A DNA stretch of 64,000 bases from Acidobacteriaceae bacterium. GTDB taxonomy: Bacteria > Acidobacteriota > Terriglobia > Terriglobales > Acidobacteriaceae. A program made the translations under genes and the position numbers. The notes beneath the pieces are model-generated. The model worked only from the letters and a program-made list of their open reading frames with translations. It did not search any database and was not told the DNA's origin. Positions 46,323-56,006 of the stretch are shown here, piece by piece (position 1 is the stretch's first letter; every line of letters begins with the position of its first letter). Where the stretch lies: assembly GCA_025462885.1 (NCBI GenBank), contig JAOAPN010000013.1, positions 186,001 to 250,000 on the forward strand, written 5' to 3'.

Positions 46323-47546
46323 ATGGAATTTAAAGAGGCTGTGAAGATCGCGCTGCAGTCGTTGTGGGCGAACAAGCTCCGCAGCGTACTGACGCTGCTG
46401 GGCGTTGTTATCGGCGTGGCCAGCGTGATTGCGGTGGTCACCCTGGTGAACGGGGCGAATACCTTCGTCACCACGAAGTTCTCCAGCTATGGCGCGGATG
46501 TTTTTACCGTGTCCAAGATGCCGCAGATCATCACCAACTCCGACGACTACCAGCGCTACCAGAAGCGCAAGAACATCCTGCTCGACGACTACGTTTACGT
46601 CCGCGACAACTGCAAGGGCTGCCTCGGGATCGGAGCGCAGCAGTCGACGACGGCGAAGGTCGTGCGCGGCACCCAGTCGATTACCGACTGCAGTATTCGC
46701 GGCTACACCTGGCAGATGCCCAGCCTCCAGAACCTCAACATCATGCAGGGTCGCGGCTTCACGCAGGTGGATGAGGATCACGCCTCCCACGTGGCGATCA
46801 TTGGAACGGATGTGCAGGATAATCTTTTCGGCGGACAGGATCCGCTGGGGCAGGATCTCCGCGTCGATGGCGCGCAGTACACCGTGATCGGCGTCAGCGA
46901 GAAGCAGGGCAGCACCTTCGGCGCGAGCCAGGACAACTGGGTCGCCGTTCCGCTGACCGCCTACCAGAAGAGCTATGGCACCTCGAAGACCCTGACCGTC
47001 TACGTGAAGGCCGGCAGCGCGGGCGAACCGCTGGAGCGAGCCGCCGACGAGGTCCGCGTCCTGATGCAGTCGCGCCGGCACGATGCGGTCGGAGCGCCGC
47101 AGAGCTTCGAACTCGATACGAATAACACGCTGGTCGGATTCTTCTCGACCGTCACCGCCTCGTTCGGAGCCGTAGCGGGAGCCATCGCCTTCATCTCGCT
47201 CATCGTCGGCGGCATCGTGATTATGAACATCATGCTGGTGAGCGTGACCGAGCGCACCCGCGAGATCGGCATCCGCAAAGCGCTGGGTGCCCGGGGACAG
47301 GATATTCTGCTGCAGTTCCTGGTGGAGTCGGCGACTATGGCGCTGGTGGGAGGCGCCATCGGCGTCGTGGGGGGAATCGGAGTCGCGCAGATCGTGACCC
47401 TGGTGATCGGCTTCCCTTCTACCGTCGCGCTTTGGAGCGTCGTGCTGGGCCTTATCATGGCGACCTCCACAGGAATCTTCTTCGGCGTGTATCCCGCGCG
47501 GAAGGCCGCGGCGCTGGATCCGATCGTGGCGTTGCGAGCTGACTAA
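46323..47546 (+). CDS. MacB/FtsX-type ABC transporter permease
   Basis: 407 residues from the ATG at 46323 (MEFKEAVKIALQSLWANKLR); in-frame ATGs at 46272 and 46296 are alternatives. One N-terminal transmembrane segment (LTLLGVVIGVASVIAVVTLV), a large periplasmic domain, and three C-terminal segments with MNIMLVSVTERTREIGIRKA, the FtsX signature. This is the permease half of a MacB-like exporter or lipoprotein-handling machine. No ATPase gene is present in the window; a second permease follows. Confidence 0.85.
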   Translation: MEFKEAVKIALQSLWANKLRSVLTLLGVVIGVASVIAVVTLVNGANTFVTTKFSSYGADVFTVSKMPQIITNSDDYQRYQKRKNILLDDYVYVRDNCKGCLGIGAQQSTTAKVVRGTQSITDCSIRGYTWQMPSLQNLNIMQGRGFTQVDEDHASHVAIIGTDVQDNLFGGQDPLGQDLRVDGAQYTVIGVSEKQGSTFGASQDNWVAVPLTAYQKSYGTSKTLTVYVKAGSAGEPLERAADEVRVLMQSRRHDAVGAPQSFELDTNNTLVGFFSTVTASFGAVAGAIAFISLIVGGIVIMNIMLVSVTERTREIGIRKALGARGQDILLQFLVESATMALVGGAIGVVGGIGVAQIVTLVIGFPSTVALWSVVLGLIMATSTGIFFGVYPARKAAALDPIVALRAD

Positions 47547-47550
47547 GAAC

Positions 47551-47580
47551 AGTTGTGAGTTGGTAGTTGTGAGTTGTGAG
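47551..47580 (+). repeat. heptanucleotide tandem repeat (AGTTGTG) between permease genes
   Basis: Four consecutive heptamers (AGTTGTG, AGTTGGT, AGTTGTG, AGTTGTG) lie between the two permease genes. Eighteen of the bases are identical to 8587-8604. Confidence 0.65.
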
Positions 47581-47608
47581 TGACGGCAAGTGCAAAGGCG
47601 TGGATGCT

Positions 47609-48862
47609 ATGAGGCTTGGGGATCTTAAAGAGACGGTCGCGATGGCGCTTGATACGCTGCGGACGAATAAGCTGCGCAGCGGCCTGACTATCCTTGGCAT
47701 CGTGATTGGCGTGATGACGGTCATTGTCATCTCTTCGGTTGTGAATGGCTTGAATAGCAGCGTCGAGGGATTGGTCCAATCGCTTGGGTCAAACGTCTTG
47801 TTTGTCTTTCGCTTCCCGGTCTTCGGCCAGCGACCAACCACGGAGATGCTGACCCGTAAGCAGATGACCTACGACGATGCAGTTGCCATGCGCAGCCTGC
47901 CGCATGTCGTGGCAGTCTCGCCCGCGTTGCAATATACCGACAACAACGCACCCGGCCGCTCTGGAAGTACATCGATCAAAGCCGGTGGCAAGAAGATGCA
48001 GGGCACGATCATCACCGGCGATACTCCTGAACACAAGGACGTTACCGAGCTCAACCTGCTCGAAGGCCGCTTCTTCAACGAAGGCGACCAGGAGCGCGCG
48101 GCCAAGGTCGCAGTGCTGGGCTACGATACTGCACAGGAGCTGTTCAGCGGCGCGAGCGCCATCGGCAAAGAGGTTACGGTAAGCGGAATGCTCTTCACCG
48201 TGGTCGGCGTGCTGGAGAAGCAGAAGCAGGCCTTCGGCGGTGGCAAGAACCCGCAGGATAACCAAGCCTACTTCCCGGTCACAACCTTCCACTACATGCA
48301 CCCGGAGCAGTTGGACTACTGGATCACCCTGAAGTACGACGATCCCAAGAACCGCGCTCTGGTTGAAGACGAGTTGACCGACCTGCTGCGGCGGCGGCGC
48401 AAGGTTGCGAATGAGAAGCCGGATAACTTCGCCGTCTTCGGCACCGACTCGCTGACGCGGCTTTGGAACCAGGTGACCGGCGGACTCTTTCTACTGCTGT
48501 TTTCGCTTTCCAGCGTGGCGCTGCTTGTCGGCGGCGTAGGCGTGATGAACATTATGCTGGTCAGCGTGACCGAGCGGACGCGCGAGATCGGAATTCGAAA
48601 AGCCATCGGCGCGACCAAGCAGACGATCCTTACGCAGTTCACGCTGGAGGCGATTACCCTCTGCGCGGTCGGCGGGGTGATCGGGCTGGCGGTGGGGAGC
48701 GTGATCGCCCTGGGGCTGAAGCTTCTGTTGCCTTCGCTGCTGTCCCCGCTATGGGTGGTGGCGGCGTTTGTCAGCTCCTGCGCGATCGGGCTGCTGTTCG
48801 GCATTTATCCGGCATGGAAGGCCGCCAACCTGAATCCGATCGAGGCGTTGCGGTACGAATAA
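47609..48862 (+). CDS. MacB/FtsX-type ABC transporter permease, second
   Basis: 417 residues from the ATG at 47609 (MRLGDLKETVAMALDTLRTN). Same layout as the preceding gene: N-terminal segment (LTILGIVIGVMTVIVISSVV), periplasmic domain, and C-terminal FtsX segments (GVGVMNIMLVSVTERTRE). The two permeases are clearly paralogous. They may form a heteromeric exporter with an ATPase encoded elsewhere. The 62-base gap holds the heptamer tract. Confidence 0.85.
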   Translation: MRLGDLKETVAMALDTLRTNKLRSGLTILGIVIGVMTVIVISSVVNGLNSSVEGLVQSLGSNVLFVFRFPVFGQRPTTEMLTRKQMTYDDAVAMRSLPHVVAVSPALQYTDNNAPGRSGSTSIKAGGKKMQGTIITGDTPEHKDVTELNLLEGRFFNEGDQERAAKVAVLGYDTAQELFSGASAIGKEVTVSGMLFTVVGVLEKQKQAFGGGKNPQDNQAYFPVTTFHYMHPEQLDYWITLKYDDPKNRALVEDELTDLLRRRRKVANEKPDNFAVFGTDSLTRLWNQVTGGLFLLLFSLSSVALLVGGVGVMNIMLVSVTERTREIGIRKAIGATKQTILTQFTLEAITLCAVGGVIGLAVGSVIALGLKLLLPSLLSPLWVVAAFVSSCAIGLLFGIYPAWKAANLNPIEALRYE

Positions 48863-48913
48863 AACGCTGGCCCGTTGTGGGCGGGTTATTTTTGGGTTGG
48901 GTAGACTTGTTGG

Positions 48914-50110
48914 ATGGTGGATCGCATCTCGCTTGGCATTGAAATTGTATTGGTACTGCTGACGCTGAGCGGGTTGGCGTATCTGCTGATTGCGCTTTGG
49001 GGAGCGCGCGACTTTGCCCACTTTTGGCAGCGGAGACGCAAATCCGGCGTCGGAAGCTTCGCGCCGGATGTTTCGATCCTCAAGCCGGTCAAGGGCTCGG
49101 ATGAGCGGATGTACGCGGGTTTCGTGAGCCACTGCACCCAGCAGTACGCAGGCCGAGTCGAAATCCTCTTTGGCGTGAGCGGCTTGAGCGATCCCGCCGT
49201 GGTGGAAGTCGAGCGGCTGCGGGCGGAGTTTCCAGACTGCGACATCCGGCTGGTGGAGTGTCCAGAGCGGCTGGGAACCAGCGGCAAGGTCAGCAACCTG
49301 GTTCAAATGCTCCGCACGGCCCGCTACGAGCATGTGCTGATCAACGACAGCGATATCTTTGTGGGGCCTCACTATCTCGAACGTGTCATGGCGTCCTTCG
49401 CGGATGCGACGGTCGGGATGGTGACTGCTCCGTACGTGGGACGTGCCCTCTCCGCACAAGGCGACGCGACAGGAAGGCTTACGATCTGGTCGCGGGTGGA
49501 GGCGCTGGGAATCTCGACGGACTTCATGCCCGGAGTGCTTACGGCACGGAAGCTGGAAGGCGGCATCCGGTTCGGCCTCGGATCGACGCTGGCCACGACG
49601 AAGACCGTACTTGCCAAGGCGGGCGGTCTGGAAGCGCTGGTCGAATCGCTCGCTGACGACTATGAGATGGGTCTGCGGATCGCCGCCGCCGGGTACCGTG
49701 TCGAGCTTTCGGATGAGGTTGTCGAGACAGCGGTTCCGCCCTACAGCCTGCGCGGATGCTGGGAGCATCAGATGCGCTGGGCGCGCTCGACCCGCGACTC
49801 GCGCAAGTGGGGCTACGTCGGCTTGGGAATTACCTATGCAGTTCCGTGGGCGGTGATGGTATGCGCGGCGAGCGGCTTCGCACTGTGGAGTTTTGCGCTG
49901 CTCAGCCTGGTGCTGCTCGCGCGGGTCGCTGTGGCCCTGAGCGTCGGCGTCGGAATTCTGCACGACGGGCAGGTGCTACGCGACCTGTGGCTGTTGCCGC
50001 TGCGGGATTGCTTCGCGCTGGTCGTCTGGGCGTGGAGCTTCGCCGGTGATACGGTGGTCTGGCGCGGAGAACGGTTTCGGCTGCGGGACGGGCGGCTGGA
50101 GCGGGTTTAG
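48914..50110 (+). CDS. hpnI: GT21-type glycosyltransferase, HpnI-like
   Basis: 398 residues. Transmembrane segments flank a GT-A domain with DXD-like N-D-S-D (D145, D147), GLGSTLATTK, the acid cluster in LADDYEMG (D248-D249) and HQMRW (286-289), the ceramide-glucosyltransferase/HpnI pattern. In hopanoid producers HpnI adds N-acetylglucosamine to bacteriohopanetetrol. Other hpn genes are not adjacent, so a ceramide-type glucosyltransferase role is possible. It ends overlapping the next gene tail-to-tail by 3 bases. Confidence 0.78.
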   Translation: MVDRISLGIEIVLVLLTLSGLAYLLIALWGARDFAHFWQRRRKSGVGSFAPDVSILKPVKGSDERMYAGFVSHCTQQYAGRVEILFGVSGLSDPAVVEVERLRAEFPDCDIRLVECPERLGTSGKVSNLVQMLRTARYEHVLINDSDIFVGPHYLERVMASFADATVGMVTAPYVGRALSAQGDATGRLTIWSRVEALGISTDFMPGVLTARKLEGGIRFGLGSTLATTKTVLAKAGGLEALVESLADDYEMGLRIAAAGYRVELSDEVVETAVPPYSLRGCWEHQMRWARSTRDSRKWGYVGLGITYAVPWAVMVCAASGFALWSFALLSLVLLARVAVALSVGVGILHDGQVLRDLWLLPLRDCFALVVWAWSFAGDTVVWRGERFRLRDGRLERV

Positions 50111-51153
50111 AGCAGAGGCAAAGAAGGAGGGGAGCTCTTGAGAAACGAGGCGCGGTGACGCTGGATGAGCCAGAAAATCCCTCCATAAATAACAAGGCCG
50201 ATAACACCGATGAAGATGAAGTAGGCAGATGTCAGCGCCGGCGGTGCGGTAGCTGGCAATCCCGGTAATTGAAACTTATCCACGATTTGCTGGTTGTAGA
50301 TACGGAACTGAGACTGATACCAGGGAAGCATCATGAGCGGCACGTTGAGGATCCCGAGGCAAAGAAGAGCGATCGTCGCGATACGCGCCCGATTATCCAG
50401 GTGGATGAGGCCGTAGCCAATCAATCCGGAGAGGATGGCCAGGACCGCGTAAAGGATATGTTGGCCGGAGCCCGTAATGATAAAGCCGAGCAGAAATGCA
50501 GGCAGAGGAGCGAATGCCATCAGTCCGCAGGTGAGCGCCGAGACGAAGAAGAGGCAAGCAAGAATCGTGATGGTCGTAGGAACCTGTGCGAAGCGGCTTG
50601 GGGGCGCGGAGAAGGCGCGATATCCCGCCGGATCGAGCGTGCAATCGGGAAGACGGCTGATCGGTGGTGCGAACAGAGCGCGAACTCGACGGAGGTTGAA
50701 GTAGACGAGCCACCATACCCCGACAGCAGCAAGAAGACCGTAAAAGATCCCTGTAATCGCCAGGACGAGGTGTTGAGTATGGGATGTCAACGGAGATTGC
50801 GCGTTGGGGGTAGGAGACAGAAAGATCGCCGCGATCGCAAAGAGTGCGGAGCTGCCGCCCAGAAAGACGAGGCAGCCTCCGATGATGAGAATCGAGATGC
50901 GGGCCCAATTGCGAAGCCGGACCAGCCCAATGATCGTAAAGATGGACCAGGTGGCCATTGCAGCGAAGAGGAGGGCCGCGAACAGGCCGAAGTAGAGGAT
51001 AATTTTTGGCGGAGGCGCGAGAGAGCCGCCGCTTCCGTAGGCTCTACTCCCGAAGACGGCAGAAAAGGCCATCAGTGCTGTGAAGAGCAGTTGTCCAGCA
51101 GCGAAGCATCCCAGAACGATGACAGAGAGAATAATGCCTACGGGTCTCTTCAT
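50107..51153 (-). CDS. multi-pass hypothetical membrane protein
   Basis: 348 residues with about seven to eight hydrophobic segments, including one at the N-terminus (GIILSVIVLGCFAAGQLLF). No motif or family is recognised. Between segments are short soluble loops; one (PTPNAQSPLTSHTQH) has a repeat-like flavour at the DNA level. The gene is convergent with hpnI, so no operon partner is apparent. Confidence 0.6.
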   Translation of the reverse strand: MKRPVGIILSVIVLGCFAAGQLLFTALMAFSAVFGSRAYGSGGSLAPPPKIILYFGLFAALLFAAMATWSIFTIIGLVRLRNWARISILIIGGCLVFLGGSSALFAIAAIFLSPTPNAQSPLTSHTQHLVLAITGIFYGLLAAVGVWWLVYFNLRRVRALFAPPISRLPDCTLDPAGYRAFSAPPSRFAQVPTTITILACLFFVSALTCGLMAFAPLPAFLLGFIITGSGQHILYAVLAILSGLIGYGLIHLDNRARIATIALLCLGILNVPLMMLPWYQSQFRIYNQQIVDKFQLPGLPATAPPALTSAYFIFIGVIGLVIYGGIFWLIQRHRASFLKSSPPSLPLL

Positions 51154-51246
51154 GGCTGGCGTAAGTGTAGCCGAGATCGTGTCGCTGGCCAGAGGTATTC
51201 ATCGGAACAATTCTGCTCTTCCAGCGAGGTCTCCGGTCAAACGAAA

Positions 51247-52644
51247 CTAGGCGAGCGGCTTCAAGTCGCCCAGCACGGTCGGAATCAGTTCCGAAACTGT
51301 AGGGTGAATATGCACCGCTCGTTGGATCGTCGTGTAAGGAGCGTCGGCATACATCACATCCAGCAGGCAGTGAACGGCCTCATCGCAGCCGATTCCCAGC
51401 AGCGAAGCTCCCAGAATCTTCTTCGACTCCGCATCCACCAGGATCTTCATGAAGCCCTGCGACTCACCCTTCTCCACCGCGCGGCCGACGCGGGTCATCG
51501 GGCGCGTTCCCATCAGCGCCGGTTTACCTGTCTTGCGAACCTGCGCCTCGGTCATCCCAACCCGCCCCAGCGGTGGATCGCAGTACAGCGCATAGCAGGG
51601 AATCCGGTCGCTCACTTTGCGAGGATCGTTGTCGATCAGGTTGGCCGCAGCGATTTCGAAGTCGTTATAAGACGTATGCGTAAAACCACCCTTGCCGTTG
51701 CAGTCGCCCAGCGCGAAGATTCCCGGCACGTTGGTGCGCAGGTGGTCGTCGATGGTGATGTAGCCGTGCTCGTCGAACGCGACGCCGGCCTTATCCAGCG
51801 CGAGGTCGTCGGTGTTGGGCTTGCGGCCGATGGCCAGCAGGACATGCGAGCCGCGAATATCAGGGTCTGCCTCGCTGCAGGTCGTACCCACGACATTCGG
51901 CTGCTCCGGGTCGGATGCGTCCTTCCTGAAGTGGATACACTCGGCGTTCAGCTGGATGTGGATGCCCTCCTTCTCCAGGATTTCCTTGATCGCGGCGGAG
52001 ATGTCTTCATCTTCGTGCGCGACGAGCCGGGGGCCCTTCTCGACGATCGTCACTTCACTGCCGAAGCGGCGGTACATCTGTCCGAACTCGATGCCGATAT
52101 AGCTGCCGCCGACGATGACGAGGTGCCTGGGCAGCGTATCGAGCGCCAACATGGACGTGTTGGTGAGATAGTCGATCTGGTCGATGCCGGGAAGCTGCGG
52201 GATCACGGCACGGGCTCCGACGTTCAGGAAGATCTTCGGTGCTTCAAGAAGATCATTAGCCTCATTCGAAACGCGGATCGTCGTAGGCGATTCAAAGCGA
52301 GCGTGTCCGGTGTAGACGGTACAGTTCTCCATCGTCCGCAGCATCTTTTCCACTCCGGTCCGCGATGCTCCGGAGACCGTGTCCTTGCGCGCCTTCACGG
52401 CCTTCATATCGACGGCGACTTCGCCCTGCAGCGTCACGCCGTAGAAGGCTGCGCGCCGCGCCATCTGCGCCGCGTAGGCGCTGGCGATCAGGGTCTTGGT
52501 CGGGATACAGCCGGTGTTGACGCAGGTTCCGCCGAAGAGGTGCCGCTCGACCATGGCGACCTTCATCCCGGCTTTGGTAAGACTCGCTGCGAGGGGAGGG
52601 CCGGCCTGGCCAGCGCCGATGATGATTGCGTCGAATTTAGGCAT
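51247..52644 (-). CDS. mercuric-reductase-like pyridine nucleotide-disulfide oxidoreductase
   Basis: 465 residues. N-terminal FAD motif (IIIGAGQAG), the redox-active disulfide C41-V-N-T-G-C46, NAD domain (IVGGSYIGIEFGQ) and a C-terminal dimerisation domain with HIHPTVSELI, as in MerA/lipoamide-dehydrogenase-type enzymes. The mercury-binding N-terminal domain and C-terminal vicinal cysteines of true MerA are absent, so it is more likely a dihydrolipoyl-dehydrogenase-like or general disulfide reductase than a mercury enzyme. Confidence 0.82.
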   Translation of the reverse strand: MPKFDAIIIGAGQAGPPLAASLTKAGMKVAMVERHLFGGTCVNTGCIPTKTLIASAYAAQMARRAAFYGVTLQGEVAVDMKAVKARKDTVSGASRTGVEKMLRTMENCTVYTGHARFESPTTIRVSNEANDLLEAPKIFLNVGARAVIPQLPGIDQIDYLTNTSMLALDTLPRHLVIVGGSYIGIEFGQMYRRFGSEVTIVEKGPRLVAHEDEDISAAIKEILEKEGIHIQLNAECIHFRKDASDPEQPNVVGTTCSEADPDIRGSHVLLAIGRKPNTDDLALDKAGVAFDEHGYITIDDHLRTNVPGIFALGDCNGKGGFTHTSYNDFEIAAANLIDNDPRKVSDRIPCYALYCDPPLGRVGMTEAQVRKTGKPALMGTRPMTRVGRAVEKGESQGFMKILVDAESKKILGASLLGIGCDEAVHCLLDVMYADAPYTTIQRAVHIHPTVSELIPTVLGDLKPLA

Positions 52645-52706
52645 AGGTTCTCTATCTTATGATGCAGAGCGGTCGCAGTTGGTAATGCCCGGACTCAGCC
52701 CGAGTG

Positions 52707-53174
52707 CTACTTCCCTGCGAGCGACACGATAAACAGTCCGCCGCCGACGGCGATGATGTCCTCCAGCAGCGCGACCGGAAGATCGTTGCCGACGGCCTTG
52801 GCGAGACGACCCCGCACTTCGGCTCCGCCCAGCGTTCCGGCGACGGCTCCAATAGCTCCTGCGACCAGTCCCAGTGCGAGCGACTGATGCGAAAGTCCCA
52901 GCGCCGCTCCGGCGAATCCGCCCATCACGATGCGGGTGATGAACTGCGGCGGAATCTTGCGGCTCGGGGTGGAGGCACGCTTATCGTTCGCGATCTCGCC
53001 CAGCGCGAGCAGGCTGAGAATGTAAGGCGTATACGCGAATCCGAGGAAGGCCAATGGCGTCGCGCTGAGGTCGATCCAGCCCAGCCGTGCGGCCCAGCTT
53101 ACGACGGTGGGAGCGGTGAGCGCGCGAAGACCGGCGATGACACCGATCAGGAAGCAGAGGACGAGAATGGGCAT
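52707..53174 (-). CDS. DUF4126-family membrane protein
   Basis: 155 residues from the ATG at 53174, preceded by CAAGGAG at good spacing; the longer upstream frame is rejected. Four hydrophobic stretches with many glycines (GVIAGLRALTAPTVVSWAAR, GLVAGAIGAVAGTLGGAEVR, ALLEDIIAVGGGLFIVSLAG) match the DUF4126 pattern. Function unknown. Confidence 0.72.
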   Translation of the reverse strand: MPILVLCFLIGVIAGLRALTAPTVVSWAARLGWIDLSATPLAFLGFAYTPYILSLLALGEIANDKRASTPSRKIPPQFITRIVMGGFAGAALGLSHQSLALGLVAGAIGAVAGTLGGAEVRGRLAKAVGNDLPVALLEDIIAVGGGLFIVSLAGK

Positions 53175-53272
53175 GGAGAAGCTCCTTGGAGGAGTGCGAT
53201 TTTCTGCTAGCCTGGGTGACGAGTCAAGAGTATCGCATTGCCCGAGCAGGAAAGGAACATCAGAAAACTGCT

Positions 53273-55213
53273 CTAAAACGGATTGGGCTGGTTGCTCAGG
53301 ATCTCTTTGCCGCCGGATTGCGCGATCAGGTAGGACTTGCCCAGCAGGGATGGGAGCGGCTGGCTGCGGTTCTGCCAGAGGAAGACGCGGCGAGTGCCCG
53401 ACCACTTGAGTGCCAGCGAGGCCTCATCTTCGAAGATGGCAGGAGCGTCGGGGAAGAACGATCCGTACCAGAGGTTGGAGCTGCGGCCCTGGTAGATGTG
53501 GATGGCGGTATCGGCGTTGTTCGTTGCGGTATCGGGGCGATGCAGGTAAAAGCCGAGGGTGCTGGCGGCCTCGTACTCTCCGTGGATGACGATGAGATCG
53601 GGGAATCGGCTCCCGGCTGGTTTTAGAACCTTGGCCAGGCTGTCCGCCAACTCCTTCGAAGAGAGCACCGGCGCGAAGGTCTGCAGGCCGATGTGCGCTG
53701 CGAGCAGGAAGACGATGGTGGCGGCGGCGAGCCACAGGTTTCCGGCGTGCGGTTTGTAGTTGCGGCGGGCGAACCAGTTGGCGAGTGTCCCGATAAAGAG
53801 CGCCACGGCGGTCATGATCAGCGGCTGCCGGAAGGCTCCCATGGCCTGCGCGTTGAGGTCGAGGAAATGGCCGAAGGAGAGCGCGTAGTCGGTGGGATTC
53901 TGTTGCAGCAGGGTCGCCAGATCGGTATTCGGCGCTGGCGGAGCAGAGTGAATGGCAATGAATCCAGCGGCCAGGGCTGCGATGGACCCGACTGCGAGGA
54001 GTACGACCGAGACCCGCTGACCCGCCGTGACCTTTGGATTCGGAACCGCGAAGGTCTCGGCCTCGGTGGCCTCCTGGTCGAGCCACGCGGCGATCAGCAG
54101 CGCAAGCGCAGGAATGGCAGGCAGAACGTAGTACTCCTGGCGCGTCGAAAGCGAGAAGAACAGCAGCGGAATCCCTGCCCACAGACCAAGCAGCAGGTAC
54201 GTCGACTCCCGTGCCGTGAGCGGAGAGCGAATCGCGACCTTCCACGCGGGAACCTGCCGGATCGCCTGCAGCAGGTACGCCGACCACGGCGCGATCCAGA
54301 GCAGCAGCAGTCCCCAGAAGAGAGAGAGCGGAACCGTATCGTAGTCGCGCGGAACCCGCAGGTTCAGGTAGCGCAGCAGATGCTCGTTGACGAAGTAGAA
54401 CCACGTCCATCCGTGGACGTTCCCATCGGTGGGGAGAGGAACCTGCCAGTGTCCGTGCTGGAAGCTGAGGCTACCGGGATGCCCCTGCGTGGGGTTCGCG
54501 AGGGCAATCAGAATATGCCATGGCGCTGCAATCGCGAGAAAGACCAGTGTGCCGGTGAAGGGGTGAAGCTGGCGCAGACGATGCAGCGCTCCACGCAGCC
54601 CGCGGGTGATCAGCAGGTGGACCAGAACCGTCGCAATCGGAAAGACGATGCCAATCAATCCTTTGGTCAGGACGTTCAGCGCGCATGCGGCGGCGAAGAG
54701 GCACGGCAGCGAGCGGGGCGCGACACGATCTGGCTGCTGCTCGGCAAGCCAGTAGGCGTAGAGCGCAAAGGTGAGCCACAGACAGACATCGGCGTCGGGA
54801 ATCGTGATGCGGGTGAAGATGAAGATCCCGAAGCTGGAGAGCGCAATCAGCCCGGCGTAAAGACTGGCTCGAGCGGACCGGAAGGCGCGCCGTGCGAAGC
54901 CTTCGAGAATCCAGACGAGCGTCAGAACGGTGAGTGCAATGGGGATGCGGGCGGCAAAGGTGCGCACGCCGAAGATCCTGAAGCTGGCGGCCATCGACCA
55001 GTACAGGATTGGAGCCTTTTCCAGATAGCGGATTCCGTTGGCGTACAGGGTGACCCAGTCGTTGCGGAGCAGGATCTCGCGGGCGACTTCGGCGTGGACG
55101 GAGTCGGAGTCGTCCAGCAGCGGCGGAGTAAAGAGCGTAAAGCTGGCGTAGAGCAGCAGCCACAGCCCGATCAGCAGAAGACGGTAGTTCGGGTTGGGCC
55201 GGGTTGATTCCAC
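53273..55213 (-). CDS. GT39/ArnT-like polyprenyl-phosphate-sugar transferase
   Basis: 646 residues with about ten to twelve hydrophobic segments. The N-terminal periplasmic loop has the acidic pair D34-D35 and HAEVAREIL, typical of GT39 enzymes that use polyprenyl-phosphate sugars (ArnT, PMT). YLEKAPILYW and FSLSTRQEYYVLPAIPAL are further family segments. It glycosylates a lipid or exported protein; the acceptor is not known. Confidence 0.82.
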   Translation of the reverse strand: MESTRPNPNYRLLLIGLWLLLYASFTLFTPPLLDDSDSVHAEVAREILLRNDWVTLYANGIRYLEKAPILYWSMAASFRIFGVRTFAARIPIALTVLTLVWILEGFARRAFRSARASLYAGLIALSSFGIFIFTRITIPDADVCLWLTFALYAYWLAEQQPDRVAPRSLPCLFAAACALNVLTKGLIGIVFPIATVLVHLLITRGLRGALHRLRQLHPFTGTLVFLAIAAPWHILIALANPTQGHPGSLSFQHGHWQVPLPTDGNVHGWTWFYFVNEHLLRYLNLRVPRDYDTVPLSLFWGLLLLWIAPWSAYLLQAIRQVPAWKVAIRSPLTARESTYLLLGLWAGIPLLFFSLSTRQEYYVLPAIPALALLIAAWLDQEATEAETFAVPNPKVTAGQRVSVVLLAVGSIAALAAGFIAIHSAPPAPNTDLATLLQQNPTDYALSFGHFLDLNAQAMGAFRQPLIMTAVALFIGTLANWFARRNYKPHAGNLWLAAATIVFLLAAHIGLQTFAPVLSSKELADSLAKVLKPAGSRFPDLIVIHGEYEAASTLGFYLHRPDTATNNADTAIHIYQGRSSNLWYGSFFPDAPAIFEDEASLALKWSGTRRVFLWQNRSQPLPSLLGKSYLIAQSGGKEILSNQPNPF

Positions 55214-55411
55214 TGGTTTGGGATGAGTTTACGCGAGGTTCGGACCACTTTGAGCGGATCGCCGGGACAGGACGTGTCCGCGAAGATGCCCCGACATCGT
55301 CGATTGGAGGCAATGTTCGATAGACTCAAAGTAACGTCGCGCTGAGCTTTCCGCTTCCGGCTTCGATCTTGATCTCTCGGTTTGCCCGCTTCTCGATAAG
55401 GACCGCTACTC

Positions 55412-55990
55412 ATGAAATTTCGGTTATTTGCTGCAATCGCCGTTCTTGCTGTTTCGACGGTTGCGGCCCACGCCCAGGCTGCGATCTACTTCAACCCTGT
55501 CGTCACCCGTGTTTCGAACAGCACGGCTGATGTCGGACCCTTCGCCTTCCTGGGCCAGAACTCGACCTCCCAGATGTTCTACGGCGTCAATCTCGGCGGC
55601 TATTACACCTTCTATCAGAACGGTAAGACCGAGGTCGCGCTCGACGTGCGCGACACGATCCAGCATGGTAACAACGCGTCGCTGAATCTCTTCCTGGTCG
55701 GAGTCAAGGTCCAGACGGCACCGTTCAAGCGGCCGATCAAGCCCTATATCCAGATCTCGGGCGGTGCAGGAACTACCAAGGCTCCTACCAATCCGACCCA
55801 TGTGACCAAGGGAACGTTCGGAGCCTTCGCGGGCATCGACTACACGCTGAGGCGCCACATCGACTTTCGCGTAATCGAAGTTGGATACACCTCGCTGACC
55901 ACGGTAAGCAGGGCAACGGTGGGCGGCAATGCGACCGTCCCCAGCGCGAACCTGTTGAGCTTCGGTACGGGCGTGGTCTTTCGTTTCTAA
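55412..55990 (+). CDS. outer-membrane beta-barrel-like protein
   Basis: 192 residues. AAGGA precedes the ATG. A signal peptide (MKFRLFAAIAVLAVSTVAAHAQ) is followed by alternating beta strands and a C-terminal FRF, typical of small 8- to 10-stranded outer-membrane proteins. No specific family. It stands alone between a glycosyltransferase and a Rieske protein gene. Confidence 0.72.
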   Translation: MKFRLFAAIAVLAVSTVAAHAQAAIYFNPVVTRVSNSTADVGPFAFLGQNSTSQMFYGVNLGGYYTFYQNGKTEVALDVRDTIQHGNNASLNLFLVGVKVQTAPFKRPIKPYIQISGGAGTTKAPTNPTHVTKGTFGAFAGIDYTLRRHIDFRVIEVGYTSLTTVSRATVGGNATVPSANLLSFGTGVVFRF

Positions 55991-56006
55991 GTCAGCGCTG
56001 CATGGA

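Noticed and set aside
51247..52644. True mercuric reductase (MerA)
   Set aside because: No N-terminal heavy-metal domain and no C-terminal vicinal cysteine pair; no mer genes nearby.
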